The notes under the pieces: model-generated
The model's database searches: none
What the model saw: the letters and a program-made list of their open reading frames with translations, nothing else
Told to the model about the DNA's origin: nothing
Assembly (NCBI GenBank): GCA_958295665.1
Contig: OY282558.1
Span: 186,226,015 to 186,290,014 of the forward strand
Direction of reading: 5' to 3'
DNA: 64,000 bases
From: Tipula vernalis
Lineage: Eukaryota; Arthropoda; Insecta; Diptera; Tipulidae
Position numbers and translations under genes: made by a program
Shown: positions 45,846 through 55,882 of the stretch, piece by piece
Numbering within the stretch: position 1 is the stretch's first letter
How the letters are laid out: the number at the start of each line of letters is the position of its first letter

Positions 45846-47184
45846 ATGCGATCAAAATCAAAAAATTTCTATCTTGGAATATTGGAATCTGATTACGACG
45901 TAATAATTCTGACCGAAACATGGCTTACAATGGATTTCAATGATGCGGAGTTTTTCCCTTCGGATTTTTGCGTTTTCCGTCGCGATCGATATAACCTTAG
46001 TACAAAACGTAAAGGTGGTGGTGTGCTTATTGCAGTTCGGAATATTTATTCTTGTGAATTTTTATTTTCCGACCCAATCATTGAGTTCATTGCTGTTAAA
46101 CTCAAACTAGGTGCATTTTACTTAATAATTAGCACAGTCTACTTTCCTCTAGAGCCATCCTCGATATTTTGTCAAGATTTTGTTGACAAGTTCTCATGTA
46201 ATTTATTACCTTATATTTCTGATAACACTGACTTTGTTATTTTCGGCGATTTCAACTTTCCAGATCTAATTTGGATGATGGTTGACAATATGTTGATTCC
46301 TGCTAATACGAATGATTCTTCCGCCTTAATTTGTGATTTTATGGCAAACATGGGTACTTCACAAATAAACAGTGTACCAAACAGCCACGGCACTTATCTG
46401 GATTTGGTTTTCTACACTAATAATAGTTCTTTTAAACTAGAATCATGCGACGACTTTGCCGGATCTTCGAGTGTTTATCATACCCCGGTTTCATTTCAGT
46501 TGTTCTACAAAACTTCTAATAATTTAAACTTTACCAAAAATTGTACAGTATTTGATTTTTCGCACGCCGATCACAGCTCATTAAATGATTTTTTAGCTGA
46601 AGTTGATTGGGCTGGTACACTGTCAAACATTGATATCAACAGTTCATTAGATACCTTCAATGAATTGTTGAAGGTTGCTTTTGAAAAATTTGTTCCTAAA
46701 AAATTAATTAGAAAGTCTCATACCCGCAACGTCCCATGGTTTACCAAAGAACTGATACAACTTGAAGTCCTACGTAATAAATGTCATAGGAAGTTTAGGC
46801 GTACAGGGTTGGCCCATGACTATATCCAGTTTAAGTCTTTGCGCAAGCAGTTTTGCTATCTCAACCGATTCCTCTATAACAATTACATAATTGATATTGA
46901 AGACGATTTGCGATGTAATCCGAAGAATTTCTGGAGATTTGTCAAAAATAAGAACCATAATAACGGCTTGCCGCCATTTTTAGAATTCCATGGTCGAAAA
47001 TCAGATAATCCAGAGGCAATCTGTGGTTTTTTCGCTGAATATTTTAGCAGTGTTTTTGTTAAGGATAGCTCATTATCTCCTAAAGTAGCTAACACCAATA
47101 ATTCAAAAATTGTTTTTTCAGAACTTGACGTGATGACGGCTTTGATGAACATGGACGTTTCTAAAGGTCCTGGACCAGATGGTT
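45846..47184 (+). pseudogene. LINE ORF2 part 1: endonuclease
   Basis: The frame is open upstream of ATG 45846 and reads IFYFNCSGMRSKSKNFYLGI, the usual start of an APE-type endonuclease. It is followed by VIILTETWL (catalytic Glu), a RKGGGVLIAVR segment, FVIFGDFNFPDLIW (GDFN box), and HTRNVPWFTKELIQLE after the domain. The reverse transcriptase begins with MNMDVSKGPGPDG, where the frame is cut at about 47184 by an inserted element. The SDH box near residue 218 reads SSVYHTPVSF, so the usual Asp before His is not present. Confidence 0.85.
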
Positions 47185-47957
47185 ATTTATTATTATTATT
47201 ATTGGGGGGGGCCATGCGGGCGATCAGCCACTTCGCACTGCGACCTAAAAGATCTATTGTGCTGGCCCCTGCTTAATTATCCGTCCAGTCAATATTCAGG
47301 TTCTTAATGAACCTGACAATACTGCTTCCCGGTACGTGATACATACTATCTGGGCATATTGCTCTCCCTCCTAGATGTTTACTACAGCATGTAGTTCCGC
47401 TAGAAAGACGGTAGCATTGAAGCTCAAGGACCTCGAGAGGGTTGTGCCACTCCCGTATATTCCTACTCCTGCCCCGTATTCCGTTTGATTTTACTCTTAC
47501 GAGTTGCTGGGAATTGCAAATCACCTGTAGGTCACCCAGCTTTACTACAGGAAGGCTAAAAATAAAACTGGAGGGTGCCTGGTATCCAGAGTCCGCATAT
47601 TTTGGGCTGATTAACCTATCAGCCATTCATCTTTCGGCATATGCTGTTCCACCTTAGATTAGGGTTTTTTGTCAAGGTTTTCTCCTTTAGCGCCGTACTT
47701 TGGCCTGTGCCAAATGGCCTAAAATGTGCCAAGTGGCCTTAGTTACCAGTGGTTGCCACGAGGAGGCAGTACGTACACTTGCGAATTGTGCACAGGTTAC
47801 TCCTTACACAATTGTACCCATCACGCAGCTGCCTAATGACAAGACCAGAACAGCTCACGTGATGCGCACCCTACTGGAAGGTTACGGAGCTGGTAGATTA
47901 ATCTACTCAACTTTGATCCCCCCCTCCAATAGACGCCAAACCACCGACCAGATGGTT
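47173..47957 (-). mobile_element. 761-bp retroposed element with 12-bp target duplication
   Basis: The direct repeat GACCAGATGGTT (47173..47184 and 47946..47957) flanks a 761-bp insert. Read on the minus strand the insert ends in AATAATAATAATAAATAA, a LINE-type tail, so it is a retroposon in antisense orientation. Its minus strand has a 117-codon ORF (47626..47273) and, in another frame near 47400, FNATVFLAELHAVV, which resembles the RNase H domain (..TVFQAE..A..) of I/R1/LOA-type LINEs. It is therefore probably a short, internally deleted LINE derivative. Removing it restores the GPDGLPVSLLKQC sequence of the host LINE. Confidence 0.8.
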
Positions 47958-49122
47958 TACCAGTGTCTCTATTGAAGCAGTGTGCATTTGGTTTTGCCGC
48001 TCCTTTGTGCCATTTATTTATTTGAGCCTCAGCCAAGGCAAATTTCCTGATCTGTGGAAAACATCAAGTATCATACCGATCCACAAAAGCGGTTCCCGCA
48101 GTGATGTAACAAATTATCGTGGAATTGCAATACTGTCTTGCATTCCTAAAGTATTCGAGTCAATGGTCAACAAAGTGATCTACTTCCACTCCAAGCAACT
48201 TATTAGCACACGTCAGCATGGATTTTTTCCTGGCCGCTCAACGGTCACAAATTTAGCGGTCTTTCAAAATAATCTAATTAATTCTGTTGCCTCGAAAGTT
48301 CAAGTCGATGTGGTCTATACCGATTTCGCTAAAGCTTTCGATAAACTTAATCACAGGTTATTAGTGAATAAGCTCAGTGAACTTAATTGCGACATTATTC
48401 CCTTAAATTGGCTTATGTCTTATTTATCGGATCGCAAAATGTTTGTCAAGATCAACGATACGTTCTCAGAATGTTTTATTGCGACATCTGGGGTGCCTCA
48501 AGGTAGTCACTTGGGTCCATTATTATTTTTATTGTTCATTAACAATGTTGTTGATTGCTTCAAATTCGCAGACTGTATTCTATTTGCTGACGACATGAAA
48601 ATATATGCAAATATTTCATGTGAATTGGATCGCGATCACTTTCAGCGGGACCTCAACACATTTTGCGGTTGGTGTGTTACTAACCTTATGTTTCTGAATG
48701 TTGATAAGTGTCACGTGATCACCTATTCCAGATCTAAGTCTCCTGTAGTTTTTAACTATTATCTAAATGACGTTAGTTTGAAGAGAGTTAATATGGTTAC
48801 AGATTTGGGCGTTATCTTTAGCTCGGATTTAACGTTTAACTCTCACATCGATGCGGTTGTTAATAAAGCCTTTTCGATGTTGGGGTTTATTAAAAGAAAT
48901 TCGAAGGGTTTTCACGACACATTAACTTTCAAGTCACTGTACACTTCATTTGTTCGTTCACAGCTTGAGTACGCGACTGTCATATGGTCTCCGTTCTATG
49001 AGTCTCATTCAATCAGAATTGAAAGTATTCAGAAACAGTTTTTGGTATTTGTTCTCAGAAAATTACCGTCTTTCGAGCGGAACAATAATTTCAGACTATC
49101 ACCATATGTAGACCGATGCCGT
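47946..49122 (+). pseudogene. LINE ORF2 part 2: reverse transcriptase
   Basis: Resumes at GPDGLPVSLLKQC. A small frame change at about 48013 leads into LSLSQGKFPDLWKTSSIIPI. The palm motifs are DFAKAFDKLNH (A), ATSGVPQGSHLGPLLFLLFI (B) and CILFADDMKIY with the catalytic ADD (C), followed by thumb motifs VTDLGVIFSS and TSFVRSQLEYATVIWSP. The reading frame is long and clean (385 codons), so the copy is young apart from its insertion. The protein breaks off at SPYVDRCRF, about 100 residues short of the expected end. Confidence 0.88.
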
Positions 49123-49148
49123 TTTCACCATATGTAGACCGATGCCGT

Positions 49149-49901
49149 CAGTTCATAAGTTCCAGTCTTACTTTTGATGTGCTTTGTTATTTTGCACTTT
49201 TGGCAAAGTGCACAGAGCGTATTTCTTGGTTCATAGCTGGCCACACAAGGAAACACGAATGGCAAGTCTCGAAATATTGAGTGTACCAATCGTTGGAGCG
49301 TTTGAGCCGCGTTACGTAACCCAAATGTCATTCGTGGAAACTCAAATAATCCAAAAGGAGTGATGATTGCCGTTTTTTCGGCTCGGATGAGATCGATTTT
49401 TAAGAACACTGTACATGACTCGAGTTGGTGTGTGTAATCGGTCACGAAGGGAATCGGGTAACGGTCGGGTTTTGTTATCGCATTTAAGGCTCTATAGTCG
49501 CCGCTTATTCGCCAGTTACCGTCTTTCTTTTGTGATATATGTAATGGGTTCGCCCAATTGCTCTTGGAGGGTCGGCATACCCCTTGCGCTAACCATGTTT
49601 CGATTTCATCCTTGGCGATTTTGGTTTTGTTGGCATTTAAACGACGTACCTTTGCGTGGCACGGTTGACCAGATGTCTCAATACTTATTGTGTTTAGATT
49701 TGTAGTCGCGTGGGTTACTGTTTTGAATTCGCGTAGTAATCCCAGTATCTCGGGTGTCAATGCGGCGGATTTTATGGTCGTAATGCCGTAAGGCGGGATT
49801 TGAATTGCTTTCCCTGTGATATCGAGTTTTGTGATAGGGTCGATGAGTTTCTTATTCTTGATGTCGACTAATAGACCGGTGTGCCAGAAAATCAGCGCCA
49901 A
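49149..49901 (-). pseudogene. CsRn1-like RT and integrase zinc-finger fragments
   Basis: RT pieces: GVCRPSKSNWANPLHISQKK, DGNWRISGDYRALNAITKPD and PFGLFEFPRMTFGLRNAAQT, typical of gypsy-group RT fingers and palm. KIDLIRA runs directly into EKTAIITPFG, showing a small deletion. After FRDLPFVFP the sequence jumps to CALCQKCKITKHIKSKTGTY, the second half of the integrase zinc finger. The YIDD active site and the RNase H are therefore missing. Confidence 0.8.
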
Positions 49902-49929
49902 GAATGCATCGATCGACCTTCGCCACGAT

Positions 49930-50155
49930 GAACTGCCATGTCAGTGGCCTGCGCAGACCGTATCGATGGCAGTAGAATTTGCTGCGAATAATTTAAACGT
50001 GGACGGGTTCGACGTTTTCGAATTTGTTGGTGGTATGACAGAGACTTCAGCGCCTGTGTCGATTAGAAATTGTAGCTTATTTTGATAATCTACTACGATT
50101 AGACGGCTTTTTGGTGTTTGGCTACCGCCGCTTGCCGCATGTAGCGCGGTGCCAG
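49930..50155 (-). pseudogene. CsRn1-like aspartic protease
   Basis: Complementary strand reads RLIVVDYQNKLQFLIDTGAE followed by VSVIPPT, a retroviral-type aspartic protease start with the DTG active site. This piece is in the expected place between the zinc finger and the RT. It continues to STAIDTVCA and then a stop. Confidence 0.8.
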
Positions 50156-50392
50156 TTAGTTTTTTGAATTTGTTGACGATGGGTTAGAATCGTTAAAATG
50201 GCTTGGTTTTGCACATTTTTTTGCTCGAACGCCGTATTTGTGATGGTACCAGCAATTCGGGTGTTTGGCTACTCGCTCGCTCGATCGTGAATTACTGCGT
50301 TGGCATGAAGTATTCGTAGAGTTAGGGCCTTGAGAGCGGCCGCGAAATGTTTTGTCTTTAGACATTTCGAATCGACCGAATAATTCTTCCAC
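50156..50392 (-). pseudogene. CsRn1-type Gag zinc finger region
   Basis: The ORF encodes CWYHHKYGVRAKKCAKPSHF. Gypsy elements of the CsRn1/Kabuki type carry a CHCC-like finger (C..H.....A..C..PC) instead of CCHC; this sequence fits that pattern except that the last Cys reads Ser. It lies directly between Gag and the protease. Confidence 0.7.
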
Positions 50393-50470
50393 CCGTTGTG
50401 ATAACTCGTTGATCTGAGCTGCTAAGCTGGTTGGTACTGTTCTGTTGTCGCCTTTTGGCGCATTGAGGGT

Positions 50471-50960
50471 TTAAATGCCAGCTGGTTTTTGCAAGTCAAC
50501 TATTTTGTCTGCTGTTTTTGCAAGTTTTTCCAAATTTGCGTCGTCCATACATGATAAAATTTTCTGTGTATGTGTTGGTAGGCGCTGCAACCATAAGTTT
50601 CTTAAAACTGGTTCGGTTACTTGATTTATAGACAAGGCTTCCATCTCTCTCAAAAGTTGGGATAGTTTTTTGTCGCCGAGTTGCAGTCCTGATAACAATC
50701 GATCCAGTTTGATTTTTGCCGATTCGCATAGGCGCTCGATTATTATTATTTTTAAAGTTTCGTACTTATTGTCCTTTGGCGGTGTAAGAATTTGATCACG
50801 TACGCATTTAACTGTTTGAGGGTCGAGGGCTGCGATGAGGTGTCCATACTTAGTAGCATGGACCGAAATACCACCAATTTTGAACTGTGCTTTCAATTGA
50901 GTGAACCAAATTTCTGGATCGTCACTGTTGAAAGGTGCGCACTTATAAATTTTATTAGAT
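50471..50960 (-). pseudogene. CsRn1-like Gag capsid region
   Basis: Starts near 50960 with CAPFNSDDPEIWFTQLKAQF and continues as a 141-codon ORF with TKYGHLIAALDPQTVKCVRD and LSGLQLGDKKLSQLLREMEA, ending at a stop at 50471. The second CsRn1-like copy at 59.9 kb has matching words (NPLVWFNILEQKF, TKYLHAVSALD, LSLRDKKLSQLLNEF), so the two belong to one family but are diverged. Confidence 0.85.
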
Positions 50961-51961
50961 TTGAGCGGAGTTAATAGATGTTCTCAAAACAGTAAGACTG
51001 GAGGTAAATAGCCAAAAAGTACGGCGCAGAGGTTTTAGAATTTAAACAATAGAATTTAAAATGTAACAATATGTGTTTTTTTTAGCAGAAGATAGTCGGT
51101 AGATAAGATTAACCCTAACTAAGTATATTAATCTAATTATCAGTAAAATATTAGAGCAGGGTGATTGATGTGTTTTATTCTCACACTGCTAACTAACAAA
51201 TAATAATTGTAGAGTATCAGAAATTACAGTGCTTGTAAAAACAAAAACATAAATCCAGGATACCTCGCGATGCGCTTGATCATGCCTACCCAAAATCAAG
51301 TTTAAAACGGCCGTGACTTCTTACAGTCACTGTCGGCTAAACAGTACCGGTATCGTAAACAAACAGTAACAATTATTCCTACAGTTAGTACGTTTCACTT
51401 TACCTATGTAATAGTATATTGTATAACAAGTGAAGAAAACGAGTCATTGCAATACGAAAGTGAAATTTGCAGCCTGAGCGTTAGCGATAACTGCCTCAAT
51501 TGATTATTGCAATTACACATTTTCATACGAGTTATACACGCTATTTTTTCTACGATTCAATATTCCTGTAATATTTATAAATAATTAGCAACATAAAAAA
51601 TAACAAACTTGTACGGATCAACAAAACTAATAACTGAAACGTTTACAATTTTAAATTCAAAAATCATCATCGAAAGCTTAGGTTACAGCACTATCGTAGA
51701 AAAAGGATTAACGAGAGATTTTTAATACCAGTCGATCAAATATTAATAGAATATGTAATGTAAGAATTGTAAATTAAAATTTAATTTGATTCTTTTTTGG
51801 AAATTGGTGGGAAATAAAACACAAGTTTTTTTTTTTTTTTTTGTAGAAATCATAAAGAACATATATATTTTTTTCATTTACAATTTAAATTTGTATCTTT
51901 TGTGAATTTTTTGATTATATAATTACAACTATTATTTAAAAAATAAAAAGATAAAAAATAC
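50961..51961. other. CsRn1 leader or LTR remnant, then 3' flank of the minus-strand gene
   Basis: Directly beyond Gag the minus strand contains TGCGCCGTACTTTTTGGC, which may be leader or primer-binding region, and AT-rich sequence that could be a decayed LTR. No long repeat partner was recognised. The last 150 bp before 51962 probably form the 3' UTR of the 871-codon gene. Confidence 0.35.
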
Positions 51962-54577
51962 TTAAACTATTTTTACTTCCAAAAGATACTCAGTTACTGA
52001 TTTTATTAACATTGAATTGTTCACTTTAATAATATAATCATCATGCAAAAATATACATTTATCATGATTATCGCTTTCATCTTGACAAAAATTATTAATA
52101 AAAATATTACTTAAATTATTTAAAGGGATCATTATTGTAATGTTATTATTAAATTTTGCAACAATTAATGATGATAGATGTGCTGTTGTATTTGGTTTTT
52201 CGTTGAACTCAAAAGGTAAATGGAATGATTGCAAAATTTTCCATGAGTACAAATCATTCAATTTAATCCCAATAAATTTTAAATAAGACGAATTTATTAT
52301 TTGAATCAAAATAATATAATTTTCATTATTTTCAACGTGTTGAAAACATTTTATGTTCCATCCAAGCGTAATTTTTAAATCGGTTGAGATTAATAGATCA
52401 CCGGTATTATAATTCCATATCGATATTTCTGTATCACCAATCGCAATAATTTTATTAGGATTTATTTGTTGCAAGTCGTTGATTTTGTGATTAATATGAG
52501 GGAACTCCCGAATACTAGCAAGCGTATCAAAACTTGGTGTTAAACCATATTTGCAAATTCCAGATTTTACCGTGAAATTTGGTAGAGTTTCCGTCCATGC
52601 AATAAAAATGTAATTTAAATTTTTTAAATTTATAAAACAAATATCTTTCGGTCGAACATTTAATGTATCCAGCTGTATCGATTTCATTTGAATGGTTCCA
52701 TTTGTAGCATTATAAAAATAAACATTTATATACAGTGAAGTCATATTACATTCACGCGTATCCGAAGGTTCTAAATTTTGTCCACGTACTTCCATATAGC
52801 AAATCTTGTCATCACATACTGTGAATCTGTTTTGATGTTGTGTCATGATTTCATAATGACTAGTTTCTCGGTCGATTACTCCAATGGAATCCCAAATTTG
52901 ACCTGTGCCGAGAAAATTTAATAATGTCCGATATTTCCAAAAACTGACTAATTTGTCCTGAACCACAACCAAAATATTGAATTTTGGTTCGAAGTAGGCG
53001 GACAATACAATTCCGTCTTCTTCTTTTAAATGTTTTACTAGGATTGCCGGATTGACATCACTGTTCTGTGAAGATGGTGAATTAAACACAGACTGACCCA
53101 ATGCACTATCCGTTGATATTCTTTTTAATATGATTCTACTGGTTTGTACTTCCTTCGGTATTTCCTTCAAAGTCCTCACTTCTCGGCCTCTGAAAGATGG
53201 TTTCAGTTTAAGGCGAATTTTTTGTAATTTTTGATGCCCTCTATTTAAATGTGAACGAATCTTTCCGTTTCTGAGTGTAGTATAAGTGTACCGCATGGAA
53301 TAAACTCGTTTTACTAAAGGATGTTTTTTCTTTTTCATTATTTTTCGTTTAATTTTGACTGGAGTTGGTTTTGGATCCGTGCACTGATCTAAATAAATAA
53401 ACTTTTCCAACTTTTTTGGAGTTGAATCCAAAAGACTCACGTATGATGAATCTAAATAGCTGAATTTTTCAAAAATATGTTCATCTTTACCACTAGAAGA
53501 TTCACTTACATTAGCTTCTGTTGAATTTGAACAATCATCTTCGATTGAAATGATCTCGCTTAGGTTTGGAATCATATCTTTATTGTCGTCGTTTTCATTT
53601 AAGCTAATCAACCCACTGCATCGAGAACCATTAACATTCTCTGATTCATCATTTGAAGGAAATTTAACTTTCAATTTGACTTTTTTACCAGGAACGAATG
53701 GCTTTTTAAAACAAATCTCATCTTCCTTATTTTTAGTATAGTTGCAACGCACCAAAATGCTACTTAAATTAGGTTTTACGTAAGTTGCATTAACATTTTC
53801 ATCATTTTTATCAATTTCTCTAGGTTTGAGACGTTGAGAAAAAAACTGATCTGATTTCTCACTGCTGCCAGACCAACAAAGCTGTATATTTGTTGAACAT
53901 GACCCTTCATCTTTGGAGCAAACATTCGGTTCAACAATTTCTACGTCATCATCATCTTTGCTTTTAGTAGATAGTTCTTGTGTTTCCTCAATTGCAATTT
54001 TGGCGTTTTTCTTATTTGGCCCTGGAATTTCAAATGGTACTTTTCTTTTATGTGCATTATATTCCAAGTCGACAGAATATGTTGATGGCGTTTCATCCGT
54101 AGATAGTTTACTGTTTAATGGATTCAATTTATTATTGATTTGTTGCCATTTGATTACTCGTTCTAGGGAAGTCATAGATGGTAGCGTCTTCTCAATATCT
54201 GATAATACTGATTTCAATAATTTTGATGAGTGATCAATTTTCCGATACCCCCTGTGTGTACTACTGCCCTCGTGTTGGTTACACAAACTTGAGGGACTGG
54301 ATACATTTAAATTTGATGTATTTTTCGATGATAAACAACCGCATTTACGTGACTCTATTGATTGATCCGCTGAAGATATTTTATTTTCCAACGCTGAATT
54401 GCTACTTATAGTAGTTCTGCTGTGTGATTCTTTCTCGTCCAGTATAATAATTTCTTCATCGTCTAAGCATATTACATCATCATTATTTAAGGTTTTATTA
54501 ACGACAGATGGAATTTGTTTTGAATAAGTACGGATAAATTTATTTTTTTCTTCGGATATAGAGTTCATTTTGTTCAC
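51962..54577 (-). CDS. unrecognised nuclear-type protein with SIM motifs and WD-like C-terminus
   Basis: An intact, intronless 871-codon ORF, by far the longest in the window. I do not recognise the orthologue. The N-terminal 500 residues are Ser/Asn/acidic and probably disordered. They contain two adjacent hydrophobic-acidic clusters, VICLDD (35-40) and IIILDE (43-48), with further ones at VEIVEP (213-218) and IISIEDD (about 343-349). All are classical SUMO-interaction-type motifs. A basic stretch KIKRKIMKKKKHPLVKR (about 409-425) could be a nuclear localisation signal. From about residue 511 the sequence is strand-rich with WD-like words (DKLVSFWKYR, DTEISIWNYNTGDLLIS), suggesting a beta-propeller. 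A role in SUMO-dependent chromatin or DNA repair complexes is inference only. The start at MNKMNSISEE is the first ATG after stops. Two MITEs lie upstream. Confidence 0.85.
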   Translation of the reverse strand: MNKMNSISEEKNKFIRTYSKQIPSVVNKTLNNDDVICLDDEEIIILDEKESHSRTTISSNSALENKISSADQSIESRKCGCLSSKNTSNLNVSSPSSLCNQHEGSSTHRGYRKIDHSSKLLKSVLSDIEKTLPSMTSLERVIKWQQINNKLNPLNSKLSTDETPSTYSVDLEYNAHKRKVPFEIPGPNKKNAKIAIEETQELSTKSKDDDDVEIVEPNVCSKDEGSCSTNIQLCWSGSSEKSDQFFSQRLKPREIDKNDENVNATYVKPNLSSILVRCNYTKNKEDEICFKKPFVPGKKVKLKVKFPSNDESENVNGSRCSGLISLNENDDNKDMIPNLSEIISIEDDCSNSTEANVSESSSGKDEHIFEKFSYLDSSYVSLLDSTPKKLEKFIYLDQCTDPKPTPVKIKRKIMKKKKHPLVKRVYSMRYTYTTLRNGKIRSHLNRGHQKLQKIRLKLKPSFRGREVRTLKEIPKEVQTSRIILKRISTDSALGQSVFNSPSSQNSDVNPAILVKHLKEEDGIVLSAYFEPKFNILVVVQDKLVSFWKYRTLLNFLGTGQIWDSIGVIDRETSHYEIMTQHQNRFTVCDDKICYMEVRGQNLEPSDTRECNMTSLYINVYFYNATNGTIQMKSIQLDTLNVRPKDICFINLKNLNYIFIAWTETLPNFTVKSGICKYGLTPSFDTLASIREFPHINHKINDLQQINPNKIIAIGDTEISIWNYNTGDLLISTDLKITLGWNIKCFQHVENNENYIILIQIINSSYLKFIGIKLNDLYSWKILQSFHLPFEFNEKPNTTAHLSSLIVAKFNNNITIMIPLNNLSNIFINNFCQDESDNHDKCIFLHDDYIIKVNNSMLIKSVTEYLLEVKIV

Positions 54578-54852
54578 TAAATCTTATTCAAAACAACCAA
54601 ACTTTATTTGTTATTGTCGTGAGTGCATTAAAGCAAACTTAACTGCATTTAAATTGATTTAATTAAAAAAGCAAAAAGATATTTTCACAAAATTAAATTT
54701 TTAAAATATTATTATTAAAATTTACAAATAAAACAAAGTGTTTTGCTTTTTTCTTAAACTTTTGACATTTGAGAAAACGAAAACTTCGCATAAATGTCAA
54801 AATAAACTCTGAACTATAAATAATTAATGTTCGGAATCTAAAATTGGAGCGC
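54578..54852 (-). promoter_or_regulatory. 5' flank and presumed promoter of the 871-codon gene
   Basis: AT-rich 275 bp between the start codon and the nearest MITE. No clear core promoter element can be assigned. Confidence 0.3.
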
Positions 54853-55025
54853 TTCAGTGCGAGTTTACGACCATTTTCTGAAGAAAAATTTTCAACAGGC
54901 AACCAATCGACGTAGTCTATTTTGTAAACAAATTTCCCCTTCCGAACATAATTCTTTTGTTTTCCATTTAAAATATATTGAATCTGCTGAAAATTTTTCT
55001 TCAGAAAATGGTCGTAAACTCGTAC
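54853..55025. mobile_element. 173-bp MITE with 40-bp inverted termini
   Basis: The left arm GCGAGTTTACGACCATTTTC continues into TGAAGAAAAATTTTCA. The right arm is its reverse complement (TGAAAATTTTTCTTCAGAAA then ATGGTCGTAAACTCGTACT), with two or three mismatches. The interior is non-coding. It sits 276 bp upstream of the minus-strand gene at 54577. Confidence 0.85.
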
Positions 55026-55634
55026 TCAGTCAACATCTTCACTGAATCTTTATACCCCAAACACATAAGCGGCGCTCTACGCCTGACTTCGCTTCTATTC
55101 TTCTTTATGATTTTTTGCAGCCACATAGACGCCGCTAATTTGACATTTATTTATCTAAAAATGTTGTTTGGGTTTCTACAACAAAACATTTTCATAAAAA
55201 ATTATTTGTATAATGACTTATTACGAACAAATTTGAGTTCAAAATTTCAAATTTAGATTTTTTTTACAATTGTCTTTCTCATATGCCCATTTGGATGTAA
55301 AATTCAGCTAAAATTAGACGTTTCCAAGCATTTACTTTAAAAACAACAACAATAAATATAAATGTCATTCATCGCCTCAAAAAATACAAACTTTGCTAGT
55401 TTGACCCAGCTCTATGTGTTTGCTCTTATGGAAATACATGTATTCTAATTTAGCGCCGTGAAAGTGATAAAATCTTTACATTTATTTCAATAGAACGTAC
55501 AAATCAATTATCAATACAATTTGGTATCTTTCCACGTAGTCGTGTGGTTTATTAATTGGTCGATAACAAGATATACAAGCCTGGTAACGGAATGTCCGGT
55601 ATGCTAAAAGAAGATTCGAAATAACAATAAGCGC
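55026..55634. other. intergenic, nothing recognised
   Basis: AT-rich spacer between two MITEs without coding signal. Confidence 0.4.
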
Positions 55635-55882
55635 GTTTTTTTATTCGCTCCGGATAGCTGCTATCGAGAGCCGTCATTTTTATACGCCTAAATTTACATT
55701 TGACGCGCTATTTATTGGTACACTAAACTTATTTAACATCAAACTATCATTTTTAATTCAATTGTTTAGCGAAAACTTGATATAAAAAATATTTGGCTCT
55801 ACCTATTTATACGGAGCGCTATCCGGAGCCACTTTTCATATGACGGCTCTCGATAGCAGCTATCCGGAGCGAATAAAAAAAC
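55635..55882. mobile_element. 248-bp MITE with 43-bp inverted termini
   Basis: GTTTTTTTATTCGCTCCGGA continues to TAGCTGCTATCGAGAGCCGTCAT on the left and is mirrored exactly by ATGACGGCTCTCGATAGCAG to GAATAAAAAAAC on the right. Subterminal inner words (CGGAGCGCTATCCGGAGCC) repeat parts of the terminus. There is no coding sequence. No certain target duplication was seen. Confidence 0.88.

Larger units (their letters stand above)
44540..49148 (+). mobile_element. Jockey/CR1-like LINE inserted in a CsRn1-like element
   Basis: Plus-strand LINE with 5' UTR, ORF1 (44705..45667), ORF2 endonuclease (to about 47184) and reverse transcriptase (47946..49122). It is interrupted by a 761-bp retroposed insertion (47185..47945). 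It lies between the two parts of a minus-strand CsRn1-like element. ORF2 ends early at a duplicated 23-bp block (49100..49122 and 49126..49148) without a normal C-terminus or A-rich tail. Confidence 0.8.
49149..50960 (-). mobile_element. CsRn1-like LTR retrotransposon, copy A (gag, PR, RT, part of INT)
   Basis: Minus-strand order is Gag (50960..50471), atypical zinc finger (50392..50156), protease (about 50155..49930), partial RT (49901..49270), and a jump to the integrase zinc finger (49270..49149). The remaining integrase C-terminus is at 43960..44535 beyond the LINE. Several internal deletions are present and LTRs were not identified. Confidence 0.75.

Noticed and set aside
53550..54411. 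plus-strand ORFs within the 871-codon gene
   Set aside because: Antisense shadows of the intact minus-strand reading frame.
51962..54577. Assignment of the 871-codon gene to PALB2 or another named WD repair scaffold
   Set aside because: A disordered N-terminus and a propeller-like C-terminus fit only in outline; no specific motif supports the name.
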